The position numbers were made by a program, and so were the translations under genes. From the NCBI GenBank assembly GCA_038211965.1, contig JBBQVB010000033.1, forward strand, positions 1 to 22,579: a stretch of 22,579 nucleotides of DNA. The letters run 5' to 3'. The notes beneath the pieces are model-generated. The model did not search any database. It saw nothing but the letters and a program-made list of their open reading frames with translations, and was not told where the DNA came from. Positions 1 through 7,066 of the stretch are shown piece by piece; positions within the stretch are counted from its first letter, which is position 1, and the number at the start of each line of letters is the position of its first letter. Source of the DNA: Glacieibacterium sp038211965 (GTDB lineage: Bacteria; Pseudomonadota; Alphaproteobacteria; Sphingomonadales; Sphingomonadaceae).

Positions 1-1
1 T

Positions 2-733
2 GCCTCCGACGTGGCGGCGCGCGGGCTCGATGTCCCGGGGGTCAGCCACGTCGTCAACTACGACGTCCCGCACCACGCCGAGGATTATGTCCACCGCATC
101 GGGCGCACCGGGCGCGCCGGGCGGACCGGCATCGCCTACACTATCGCGACGCCCGAAGAAGCCGACAACCTGCGTGAGGTCGAGAAACTGATCGGCCACA
201 AGGTGCCGCGCCACGGCGCCGAAGCGACGACGGCGAGTGAAATCGCCGAGGCCGCCGAGACGATCGAAGTGCCCGCCGACGCTGTTCCAGCGCCGCGCGA
301 GTCCGAACCGAGGCGCGAGGCGGATGCCGGCGCACGGGACGAAGCAACCGACGGCGGCGAACGCAAAAAGCGCCGCCGGCGTGGCGGCAAGGGCCGGTCG
401 GGCGGCGACCGCGCCGAGCGCGACGCTTCCGGCGGCGCGGCCAGCCCGGCACCCGCCGCGAAACCCGCGCGCGCTGCCGAAGCCCGCACGAGCGAGCCGC
501 GCGCCCCGGAGGTTCGGAACGCACCACCCCCGCGCGAACCGCGCGACGCGCCCCGCCGCGAGCCGCGCGATGCCGCGCCACGCCGCGACCGCAACGAGCG
601 CCCGCGTCGCGACGACCGGGACGATCGCCCGCGTCGCGACGACCGTGACGCTGGGCGCGACGACGGGCCGCGTGAAATCGGTTTCGGCAGCGAGGGCGTT
701 CCGGCGTTCCTGCTCGCCAAGGCGACGTTGTAG
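2..733 (+). CDS. DEAD-box ATP-dependent RNA helicase, C-terminal part (5' end outside window)
   Basis: This is the 3' end of a DEAD-box RNA helicase gene whose start lies left of the window. The frame is open from base 2. The first residues contain helicase motif V (DVAARGLD) and then motif VI (HRIGRTGRAGRTG), the arginine-finger region of the second RecA-like domain. Such proteins unwind short RNA duplexes in ribosome assembly or mRNA turnover in the cytoplasm. After about residue 75 of the fragment the sequence becomes a low-complexity tail rich in Arg, Asp, Ala, Pro and Glu. It includes a KKRRRRGGKG patch and ends in RPRRDDRDD repeats. Tails of this kind are common in RhlE-like alphaproteobacterial helicases and are thought to bind RNA non-specifically. 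The family is sure; the exact subfamily (RhlE, DeaD or SrmB type) cannot be decided without the N-terminus. Confidence 0.93.
   Translation, partial: ASDVAARGLDVPGVSHVVNYDVPHHAEDYVHRIGRTGRAGRTGIAYTIATPEEADNLREVEKLIGHKVPRHGAEATTASEIAEAAETIEVPADAVPAPRESEPRREADAGARDEATDGGERKKRRRRGGKGRSGGDRAERDASGGAASPAPAAKPARAAEARTSEPRAPEVRNAPPPREPRDAPRREPRDAAPRRDRNERPRRDDRDDRPRRDDRDAGRDDGPREIGFGSEGVPAFLLAKATL
599..650 (+). repeat. 27-bp tandem repeat in the helicase tail
   Basis: Two copies of a 27-bp unit start at 599 and 626 and differ at few positions. The period is nine codons, so the frame is kept, and each copy encodes Arg-Pro-Arg-Arg-Asp-Asp-Arg-Asp-(Asp/Ala). It sits in the disordered C-terminal tail and probably varies in copy number between strains. 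Confidence 0.75.
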
Positions 734-791
734 CGAGACTTGACGGTCCCCAACTCCCGCGTCAGCGAGAGACCCTGCACGCCAACGGCAG

Positions 792-833
792 GTGACGAAT
801 TCATCCGCATCAGCTAGGCTGACGTAAACGTCA
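792..833 (+). promoter_or_regulatory. Promoter and palindromic operator candidate upstream of the enoyl-CoA hydratase
   Basis: A plausible sigma70-type promoter has GTGACG at 792-797 and TAGGCT at 815-820 with a 17-bp spacer. Its predicted start point falls inside a perfect palindrome at 820-833, with arms TGACGT and ACGTCA separated by AA. A repressor bound there would block transcription. The ACGT-n-ACGT pattern resembles, from memory, operators of the MerR-family regulator LiuR, which controls branched-chain amino-acid and acyl-CoA breakdown in proteobacteria. The palindrome is seen directly; the regulator is inferred. Confidence 0.5.
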
Positions 834-852
834 ACTGCCGGGGAGCGACGCG

Positions 853-1656
853 ATGACCTACGAGCATATCCTGTTCGATGAAGCCGACGCCGTCGCGACG
901 CTGACGATCAACCGCCCGGCGATGCTCAATGCGCTGCATCCCGGCGTCATCGCCGAGATGCTCCACGCCGTCGACCGCGTCCGCGACGAGGGGACGGTGC
1001 GTTGCCTGCTGCTCACCGGCGCGGGGCGCGGCTTTTCGAGCGGGGCCGATCTCGCGGGCGGCGGCGGCTCGGCGAGCGCGGCGATGAGCGGCGGGCCGGT
1101 CGACGCGGGCAAGGTGCTCGAATCGCACTTCAACCCGTTGCTCGAGCGGCTGTTCGCACTGCCGGTGCCGTTTATCACCGCCGTCAACGGTCCGGCCGCG
1201 GGGGCGGGCTGCTCGTTCGCGCTGGCGGGGGACATCGTTGTCGCGGCGAACTCGGCCTATTTCCTCCAGGCGTTCGTCAACATCGGGCTGGTCCCCGACG
1301 TCGGCTCGACGTGGCTGCTGCCGCGCCTCGCGGGACGCGCGCGCGCGACGGCGATGATGATGCTCGGCGAGAAAATCCCCGCGCAGACCGCGCTCGAGTG
1401 GGGGATGATCTGGCAGGTCGTCGACGATGCCGAACTGATGCCGACGGCGCAGGCGCTCGCGGCGCGGCTCGCGAAGGGGCCGACGGGCAGCTATGCGCTG
1501 ATCCGCCAGGGCATCCGCGACTGCCTCGACAGGACGTTGACCGAAGCGCTCGCGGTCGAACGCCGTAACCAGCGCGCCGCAGGCCGCTCGCCCGACTTCG
1601 TCGAGGGCGTCAGCGCGTTCCTGCAAAAGCGACCGGCGGCGTTCGCGGGGCGGTAG
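853..1656 (+). CDS. Enoyl-CoA hydratase/isomerase family protein (PaaG-like)
   Basis: A 267-residue crotonase-fold protein, the usual length for the family. The start has a GGGGAG ribosome site 7 bp upstream. The first oxyanion-hole loop is FSSGADLA (61-68) and the second is in NGPAAGAG (112-119). The catalytic position after GLVP is Asp149 (GLVPDVGSTWLLPR), as in PaaG-type 1,2-epoxyphenylacetyl-CoA isomerases. The Glu that classical hydratases carry at the first catalytic position is not obvious (GPAAGAG). This favours isomerisation of an acyl-CoA double bond or epoxide over plain hydration. No other paa gene is adjacent, so the substrate (phenylacetyl-CoA epoxide or a fatty or branched acyl-CoA) is open. 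The last 47 bp overlap the end of the converging tgt gene. Confidence 0.9.
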   Translation: MTYEHILFDEADAVATLTINRPAMLNALHPGVIAEMLHAVDRVRDEGTVRCLLLTGAGRGFSSGADLAGGGGSASAAMSGGPVDAGKVLESHFNPLLERLFALPVPFITAVNGPAAGAGCSFALAGDIVVAANSAYFLQAFVNIGLVPDVGSTWLLPRLAGRARATAMMMLGEKIPAQTALEWGMIWQVVDDAELMPTAQALAARLAKGPTGSYALIRQGIRDCLDRTLTEALAVERRNQRAAGRSPDFVEGVSAFLQKRPAAFAGR

Positions 1657-2803
1657 CTCCGGTCGCTAAAGGGAAGAGGGGCCGGTAGCGTTCGACGAAC
1701 GCAGCCGCGAACGCCTCAACTCGCCCCGCCGCGATCGCCGCCCGCAGGTCCGCCATGAGGGTCTGGTAGAACCAGATATTATGCTCGGTCATCAGCATGC
1801 TGCCGAGGATTTCATCGCTGCGCACGAGGTGGTGCAGATACGCCCGGCTTGCCGCCCCGCACACCGGGCACGCGCAGTCCGCGTCGAGCGGCCCGCCGTC
1901 CTCGGCGAACTTGGCGTTGCGGATGTTGATCGGTCCATCGCGCGTGAACGCCTGCCCCGTGCGCCCCGAGCGCGTCGGCAGGACACAGTCGAACATGTCG
2001 ACGCCGCGCAGCACCGCGCCGACGATGTCATCGGGCTTGCCGACGCCCATCAGGTAGCGCGGGCGCTCGGCGGGCAGCTGGTCGGGGGCGTAGTCGAGGA
2101 CGCCGAACATCGCCTCCTGCCCCTCCCCCACCGCCAGCCCGCCGATCGCATAGCCGTCGAAGCCGATGCCGCGCAGCGCCGTCGCCGAGGCGGCGCGCAG
2201 CCCCTCGTCGAGGCCGCCCTGCTGAATGCCGAACAGCGCCGCGCCGTCGGCATGTGCGCCGCCGCCGTCGAACCCGGCGCGCGACCGCGCCGCCCAACGC
2301 ATCGAGCGCGCCATCGCATCCTCGACCGCCTCACGCGACGCGGGTAACGCGACCAGCTCGTCGAACGCCATGACGATGTCGCTGCCGAGCAGGCGCTGGA
2401 TCTCGACCGAGCGCTCGGGCGTCACGAGATGCCTGGTGCCATCGAGGTGCGACGAGAACGCCACGCCGTCCTCGCTGCGTTTGGTCAGCTTGCCGAGACT
2501 CATCACCTGGTAGCCGCCGCTGTCGGTAAGTATCGGCCCCGCCCAGCCCATGAAAGCGTGCAACCCCCCCAGCCGCGCGACGCGCTCGGCCCCGGGCCGC
2601 AGCATCAGGTGATAGGTGTTGCCGAGGATGATGTCGGCCCCGCTCGCGCGCACCTCGGACGCGCGCATCGCCTTGACTGTCGCCGCCGTCCCGACCGGCA
2701 TGAACGCCGGCGTGCGGATGTCGCCGCGCCGCATGCGGATCGTACCCGCGCGCGCCTTGCCGTCGGTGGCGTGGACGGCGAAGGCGAAGCGCGGGCGGGT
2801 CAT
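1610..2803 (-). CDS. tgt: Queuine/preQ1 tRNA-guanine transglycosylase
   Basis: A 397-residue tRNA-guanine transglycosylase. It exchanges guanine-34 of GUN-anticodon tRNAs (Asp, Asn, His, Tyr) for preQ1, the first tRNA-bound step of queuosine synthesis. Numbering runs eight behind the Zymomonas enzyme. The catalytic aspartates are D94 (ILTDSGGYQ) and D272 (FDCVLPTRSGRTGQ), with D148 (VMAFDE) in base recognition. The zinc ligands are C310, C312, C315 and H341. GGLAVGEGQ and NIRNAKFAED are also conserved, so the protein looks fully active. The last about 20 residues are an Ala/Pro-rich extension. No Shine-Dalgarno precedes the ATG; a TAAACG box (minus strand, 2810-2815) lies 6 nt upstream, which may mean a leaderless message. 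Its coding end overlaps the neighbouring hydratase. Confidence 0.97.
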   Translation of the reverse strand: MTRPRFAFAVHATDGKARAGTIRMRRGDIRTPAFMPVGTAATVKAMRASEVRASGADIILGNTYHLMLRPGAERVARLGGLHAFMGWAGPILTDSGGYQVMSLGKLTKRSEDGVAFSSHLDGTRHLVTPERSVEIQRLLGSDIVMAFDELVALPASREAVEDAMARSMRWAARSRAGFDGGGAHADGAALFGIQQGGLDEGLRAASATALRGIGFDGYAIGGLAVGEGQEAMFGVLDYAPDQLPAERPRYLMGVGKPDDIVGAVLRGVDMFDCVLPTRSGRTGQAFTRDGPINIRNAKFAEDGGPLDADCACPVCGAASRAYLHHLVRSDEILGSMLMTEHNIWFYQTLMADLRAAIAAGRVEAFAAAFVERYRPLFPLATGATAPRTPPVAFAGTR

Positions 2804-2900
2804 CGGGTGCGTTTAGCGACGCTGTCCCCGACCCGCCAGCCGCAGCGGCAGCCGCCAAGGCCCTTGCCGCGCACCGGGCATCCCGGCATCTACGGCGGCG

Positions 2901-4580
2901 ATGTCCGTCGACCTTGCCATCGCGCGTGCCGCGACCCTGCTGCCGATCGCCGAGGTGGCGGCACGGGCAGGCATGCCGGGCGACGCGCTCGAGCCCTATG
3001 GTCGCCATATCGCCAAGCTGACGCAGCCGTTTGTCGAGGACTTGCGCGACCGCCCACCCGGCAAGCTCATCCTCGTGACTGCGATCAATCCGACGCCGGC
3101 GGGCGAGGGCAAGACGACAACGACCATCGGTCTCGGCGACGCGCTCAACCGCATCGGGCGGCGGACAGTGATCGCCCTGCGCGAGCCGTCGCTCGGGCCG
3201 GTGTTCGGGCGCAAGGGCGGCGCGACGGGCGGCGGCCATGCGCAGGTCGTGCCGATGGAGCGCATCAACCTGCACTTCACCGGCGACTTCCACGCGATTT
3301 CGGCGGCGCACAACCTGCTCGCGGCGATCGTCGATAACCAGCTCTATTGGGGCGGCGGCGCGGGGCTCGATTCGCGCCGTGTGACGTGGCGGCGCGTCGT
3401 CGACATGAACGACCGCGCGTTGCGCCGCATCGTCGTGGGGCTGGGCGACGGCAAGAACGGCCCGCCGCGCGACAGCGGCTTCGACATCACTGTCGCAAGC
3501 GAGGTTATGGCGGTGCTGTGCCTCGCGGATGGGCCTGCCGACCTTGCCGCCCGACTGGGGCGCATCGTCGTCGGGCGCAATGCGGCGGGCCATGCCGTGA
3601 CGGCGGGCGATGTCGAGGCGGCAGGCGCGATGGCCGCGCTGCTCGTCGAAGCGGTGCTACCCAATCTCGTCCAGACGCTCGGCGGTTCGCCCGCGCTGAT
3701 CCACGGCGGGCCGTTCGCCAATATCGCGCACGGCTGCAATTCGGTTATCGCAACGCGCGCGGCGCTGGCGCTGGGCGAGTTCGCGGTTACCGAGGCGGGC
3801 TTCGGCGCCGATCTCGGCGCGGAGAAATTCCTGAACATCAAATGCCGATCGAGCGGTCTCGCGCCCGCCTGCGCGGTCGTCGTCGCGACGGTGCGCGCGC
3901 TTAAGATGCACGGCGGCACCGCGCGCGACGCGCTCGGCGGCGAAGATGTCGCCGCGGTGACGCGCGGCTTCGCCAACCTCGCACGCCATATCGAGAATTT
4001 GCAGGGCTTTGGCTTGCCGGTGGTCGTCGCGCTCAATGCCTTCACCGGGGACACGGCGGCCGAACAGTCCGCGGTCGTCGACCTGTGTGCTGCCGCGGGC
4101 GTCGCGGCGCATGTCTGCACCCATTGGGCCGACGGCGGCGCGGGGGCGGAGGGGCTCGCGCGTGCGGTTGCCGCGGCGGCGGACGCCAATGCCGACCCGG
4201 CAGGCGGCCTGCGCCTGTCCTATCCCGACGCGATGCCGCTTGCCGACAAGATCCGCACCGTCGCGCAGCGCCTCTACCGCGCCGCCGACGTCGCGTTCGC
4301 GCCTGCCGCGCGCAAGGACCTCGCGCGGTTTGAGGCCGGGGGCGCGGGCAATTTCCCCGTGTGCATGGCCAAGACGCCGTATTCGTTCACTGCCGACGAA
4401 CACCGTCCCGGTGCGCCAGAAGGTTTCCTGCTGCCCGTCGACGAGGTCCGACTGTCGGCAGGCGCAGGCTTCGTCGTTGCGCTATGTGGCGCGGTCAACA
4501 CCATGCCCGGACTGCCGCGTGCGCCTGCCGCAGCACACATCCGGCTTGGCGATAACGGGCTGATCGAGGGCCTGTCATGA
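2901..4580 (+). CDS. fhs: Formate--tetrahydrofolate ligase
   Basis: A 559-residue 10-formyl-THF synthetase, the full family length. It joins formate to tetrahydrofolate using ATP, feeding the C1 pool for purine and fMet-tRNA synthesis or assimilating formate. The nucleotide-binding loop TPAGEGKTTTT is at about 65-75. The family signature EPSLGPVFGRKGGA is at 95-108, and a second signature, GGPFANIAHGCNS, is near residue 268. The start codon has no strong ribosome site (GGCGG only), but MSVDLAIARAATLLPI is a typical N-terminus. The stop overlaps the ATG of the following outer-membrane protein gene (ATGA), so translation of the two is probably coupled. No folD, purU or formate dehydrogenase lies nearby. 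Confidence 0.97.
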   Translation: MSVDLAIARAATLLPIAEVAARAGMPGDALEPYGRHIAKLTQPFVEDLRDRPPGKLILVTAINPTPAGEGKTTTTIGLGDALNRIGRRTVIALREPSLGPVFGRKGGATGGGHAQVVPMERINLHFTGDFHAISAAHNLLAAIVDNQLYWGGGAGLDSRRVTWRRVVDMNDRALRRIVVGLGDGKNGPPRDSGFDITVASEVMAVLCLADGPADLAARLGRIVVGRNAAGHAVTAGDVEAAGAMAALLVEAVLPNLVQTLGGSPALIHGGPFANIAHGCNSVIATRAALALGEFAVTEAGFGADLGAEKFLNIKCRSSGLAPACAVVVATVRALKMHGGTARDALGGEDVAAVTRGFANLARHIENLQGFGLPVVVALNAFTGDTAAEQSAVVDLCAAAGVAAHVCTHWADGGAGAEGLARAVAAAADANADPAGGLRLSYPDAMPLADKIRTVAQRLYRAADVAFAPAARKDLARFEAGGAGNFPVCMAKTPYSFTADEHRPGAPEGFLLPVDEVRLSAGAGFVVALCGAVNTMPGLPRAPAAAHIRLGDNGLIEGLS

Positions 4581-5359
4581 GAATTGCGATGCTCGCGCTG
4601 CTGCTCGCCGCCCCGGCTGGTGCATCCGAACTGCGCGAACTCTGTCCCGACCGCCCTGGCCTCAACACGCCGCCGTGCATCGTCGACAAGGGCCATTTTC
4701 TTGTCGAAGCCGGCCTTGCCTATAGTCAAGACCGTGATGCCAACATCATCAACAGCGAGCAGGACTATGGCGAACTCAACTTCCGCTTTGGCCTGACGCG
4801 GCGTGTTGAGGCGTTCGTCGGCTGGACCGCGCATACGCGCTTTCGAATTCGCGATCGGGCCGGCGCCGTGCTGTCCGGTAGTCAGGGCATCGGTGACGTG
4901 TTGTTCGGCACCAAGCTTGCGCTGAGCGACCCGGATGCCAAGAAGGGGATCGCGGTGTCGATCCAGCCCTTCGCAACCGCGCCAACGGGCAATAATGGCA
5001 TCGGTGCTGGTGCGTGGACACAGGGCATCATTCTGCCGATCAAATTCAGTCTCGGCGGCTTCGAAGTGCAGCTCTCGCCCGAACTCGAGCGGTTTCGTGA
5101 CAAGCTCAACGGCGGCCACCACGCGGTCTACACCGGCGTCGTGGGCGTCGGCCACACGTTTGGACCCTTCGACGTGCAGGTCGAGCTCTATGCCAGCCGC
5201 GACGACGATCCAGGTTCCCGGACGACGCAGACGATCGCCGACCTCAACCTCGCGCTCGCGGTCGGCGAGAACATGCAATTCGATGCCGAAGTCGATGCCG
5301 GCCTCAACCGCGCCACGCCCGACATCCGCGTCGCGGTCGGGGTAACGCGGCGTTTCTGA
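4577..5359 (+). CDS. Putative outer-membrane beta-barrel protein (MetA-pathway-of-phenol-degradation type)
   Basis: A 260-residue exported protein. The first about 17 residues form a signal peptide (MRIAMLALLLAAPAGA). The mature part alternates hydrophobic and polar residues in short strands (FRFGLTRRVEAFVGW, FEVQLSPELERF, VGVGHTFGPFDVQVELYASR). It ends in Phe after VRVAVGVTRRF, the usual outer-membrane barrel C-terminal signal. The pattern fits the small barrel family annotated as transporter or phenol-degradation MetA-like (PF13557 type). Two cysteines near the mature start (CPDRPG, PPC) are common in that group. It overlaps fhs by 4 bp and so shares its transcript, but no functional link is known. 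Substrate unknown. Confidence 0.72.
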   Translation: MRIAMLALLLAAPAGASELRELCPDRPGLNTPPCIVDKGHFLVEAGLAYSQDRDANIINSEQDYGELNFRFGLTRRVEAFVGWTAHTRFRIRDRAGAVLSGSQGIGDVLFGTKLALSDPDAKKGIAVSIQPFATAPTGNNGIGAGAWTQGIILPIKFSLGGFEVQLSPELERFRDKLNGGHHAVYTGVVGVGHTFGPFDVQVELYASRDDDPGSRTTQTIADLNLALAVGENMQFDAEVDAGLNRATPDIRVAVGVTRRF

Positions 5360-5362
5360 CGC

Positions 5363-6166
5363 CTATTCGGCGGCCGCTTTCTCGCGGTTGGGCTGCGCCA
5401 TGTCGCGGTGCATCCTCGCCAGCACCGGATCGGGCAGGATGTTGGTCATGAGTGCCTGAAGCTTGTTCTTGAGGCCCGCGACGACATGATCGTCGTCGCT
5501 CATCAGCGCGTCGTAACCGATCTTGGCAACGTCCTCGGCGGGCATCTTCTTCGATTGCCCGACTTTCGTATCGTCCATCTCGGCGCGGTGGAAGAAATTG
5601 GTCTCGGTCGCGCCGGGCATCAGCACGGTGACGACGACGCCCTGCTCCTTGAGCTCCTCGCGGATCGCTTCGCCCCAGCTATCGAGGAAAGCCTTGGTGC
5701 CGTTGTAGACCGACTGAAAGCTGCCCGGCATCAGCCCGGCGATTGACCCGGTGATCAGGATGCGCCCCGAGCGGCGCGCCGCCATCGCCGTGGCGACGTG
5801 CTTGACGAGGTGGACCTGGCTACTGACGTTGAGCTGGATCATGTTCAGTTCGGCATCGATATCGGTCTCGGTGAAGCGGCCGCCGAGGCCGACGCCGGCG
5901 TTGGCGCAGAGCACGTCGATGTCGCGGCCCTGCACCGACGCGACCAGCGCGTGGATCGCGTCGCGCTGGCGCAGGTCGGCGACGCAGGCCTGGACCTGGC
6001 CGCCGTTGGCCCGCAGCGACTGCGCGGCGGTTTCGAGCCCGGCTGCGTCCTCGCTGTTGATGACGAGGTCGTAGCCGTTCTGCGCCAGCTGGCGCGCGAG
6101 TTCGAGGCCGATGCCCGACGATGCGCCGGTGACGAGGGCGAGCGGACGGGCGGACTGCGGATTCAT
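5363..6166 (-). CDS. SDR-family NAD(P)-dependent oxidoreductase
   Basis: A 267-residue classical short-chain dehydrogenase/reductase. The cofactor loop TGASSGIG is at 13-20, NAG at 89-91, and the catalytic Asn113, Ser141 (ITGSIAG), Tyr154 and Lys158 (YNGTK) are all present. The chosen ATG has AGGAG 7 bp upstream on the minus strand. The frame stays open further upstream but without family similarity. The tail (about 200-267, ending PNREKAAAE) resembles SDRs of unknown substrate in alphaproteobacteria. A GGAAC-n17-gGTT element upstream (6197-6222) suggests general-stress control. It ends 3 bp from the converging barrel gene, so any terminators must lie inside coding sequence. Substrate not assigned. 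Confidence 0.93.
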   Translation of the reverse strand: MNPQSARPLALVTGASSGIGLELARQLAQNGYDLVINSEDAAGLETAAQSLRANGGQVQACVADLRQRDAIHALVASVQGRDIDVLCANAGVGLGGRFTETDIDAELNMIQLNVSSQVHLVKHVATAMAARRSGRILITGSIAGLMPGSFQSVYNGTKAFLDSWGEAIREELKEQGVVVTVLMPGATETNFFHRAEMDDTKVGQSKKMPAEDVAKIGYDALMSDDDHVVAGLKNKLQALMTNILPDPVLARMHRDMAQPNREKAAAE

Positions 6167-6196
6167 GGGCGTGCTCCTGAAGGGTACGCTGCGCCG

Positions 6197-6222
6197 AACC
6201 GGTAAGGCCTTGTCGGCGTTCC
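6197..6222 (-). promoter_or_regulatory. EcfG-type general stress promoter for the SDR gene
   Basis: On the minus strand GGAAC (6222-6218) is followed after 17 bp by gGTT (6200-6197). This matches the consensus GGAAC-n16/17-cGTT used by the alphaproteobacterial general stress sigma factor EcfG/SigT except for one base. The distance to the SDR start codon leaves a leader of about 25 nt containing the AGGAG ribosome site. Confidence 0.6.
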
Positions 6223-6289
6223 TTTTGAGCCGTGCTTGTTTCGGACTTGGCCGCGCGAGGGCGGTCGCACGCCCGATCGGCTCGTGTTG

Positions 6290-6481
6290 ACCACTGCCGA
6301 ACCGCGTCGCAGACCGGCCAGCGGCGGAGTCCTGCTGTACGTCAGCCCCGGCGTGTCCGTGCGCCTCGCGCCGCGCGTCGTCGCGTTCGCGCACGTCCAG
6401 ATGCCGCTGTACGAGAAGGTCAACGGCTTTCAGTTGACCCCGCGCGTCACGGTGTCGACGGGGCTACAACTGCAAATGTGA
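6290..6481 (+). pseudogene. Remnant of an outer-membrane beta-barrel gene (C-terminal end only)
   Basis: The frame ending at the TGA at 6479-6481 encodes a stretch typical of the last strands of a small barrel protein. It runs SGGVLLYVSPGVSVRLAPRV, then VVAFAHVQMPLYEKVNGFQL, then TPRVTVSTGLQLQM. The pattern of PGV, then a VQxPxYxxVNGxQLTPR motif, then a short final strand is known from barrel proteins often found beside SCO/thioredoxin genes. No start, signal peptide or earlier strands can be found; the frame upstream is Arg/Pro-rich nonsense, and the SDR promoter occupies that side. I read it as the leftover 3' end of a deleted gene. The rest of 6167-6496 holds only that promoter. Confidence 0.6.
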
Positions 6482-6550
6482 CCGCGCGCCGATCAATTGA
6501 ACCGTTGCGGGGTCAAGTCGTTGCGGCTATTTGTGTACCTTCTTGTTAAC

Positions 6551-6997
6551 TTGACTGAATCAAATTTGAACGATGCCGCCGCCTACCGCGAACACGCTGC
6601 CAAGATCCGCCGCCTTGTCGCGGGGGTGCGCGGCCATGCGGCGACAGCGGCGCTGCTGCTGGCGGACGAGTACGAGGCGCGCGCCATCCAGCTCGAGGGC
6701 AAGCCGGCCGCGGCGTCATATCTCGCCAGCGCCGACCGCATCGGCGAACTGATCGCCGAGCACCGCAGCAACATCGCCGCCATCGCGGCGCGCGAAGCCG
6801 ACCTGACCGCCGAACTGGCGCAGGCGCGGCAACGGCGCGCACTCGCCGAAGCGCGCGTCGAAGGTATCCTGCACGCGGCATGCCTATTCGACATGCCCGA
6901 CCTCCCGCGCAACGGCATCCCCGCACGGTTCGAAGATGCCGAGTCGACCGCGCCGTCCGATCAGGCTCATTCCAACGGTATCAACAGCGACGACTGA
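6551..6997 (+). CDS. Hypothetical coiled-coil-like protein (YREHAAKIRRL-type)
   Basis: The product is about 148 residues, Ala/Glu/Arg-rich, predicted helical and cytosolic, with no signal peptide or membrane segment. Recognisable pieces are AAYREHAAKIRRLVAGV near the start and ARAIQLEG in the middle. These recall short sphingomonad proteins of unknown function with Y-R-x-H-A-x-x-I-R-R-L starts. The region IGELIAEHRSNIAAIAAREA to ARQRRALAEARVEGIL looks like a coiled coil. The last 30 residues are acidic/polar and probably disordered. No ATG is available upstream of the conserved part. In-frame candidates are TTG 6497, GTG 6533, TTG 6551 (giving MTESNLNDAAAYREHA, chosen here) and TTG 6566, none with a good ribosome site. 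Function unknown. Confidence 0.62.
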   Translation: MTESNLNDAAAYREHAAKIRRLVAGVRGHAATAALLLADEYEARAIQLEGKPAAASYLASADRIGELIAEHRSNIAAIAAREADLTAELAQARQRRALAEARVEGILHAACLFDMPDLPRNGIPARFEDAESTAPSDQAHSNGINSDD

Positions 6998-7026
6998 GGC
7001 GTAGCATCGACTTGCCAGGGACTAGT

Positions 7027-7047
7027 TAGGTCAGTATAACTGACCTA
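7027..7047. promoter_or_regulatory. Perfect palindromic operator candidate upstream of IOR
   Basis: Arms TAGGTCAGT (7027-7035) and ACTGACCTA (7039-7047) are exact reverse complements around the spacer ATA. The site lies 19 bp before the IOR start and just upstream of its GGGGAG ribosome site, in a locally AT-rich patch. Size and symmetry suit a TetR-type (or Lrp/MarR-type) repressor dimer. A transcriptional terminator is unlikely because no T-run follows on the plus strand. No regulator gene is adjacent. Confidence 0.6.
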
Positions 7048-7066
7048 TTCACTGGGGAGTGTATCG

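Noticed and set aside
2331..3593. 420-residue minus-strand frame spanning tgt and fhs
   Set aside because: It overlaps two well-supported genes, has no domain and no ribosome site.
7027..7047. Terminator between the coiled-coil-like gene and IOR
   Set aside because: The hairpin is followed by only two Ts and is AT-containing and short-looped; an operator explains it better.
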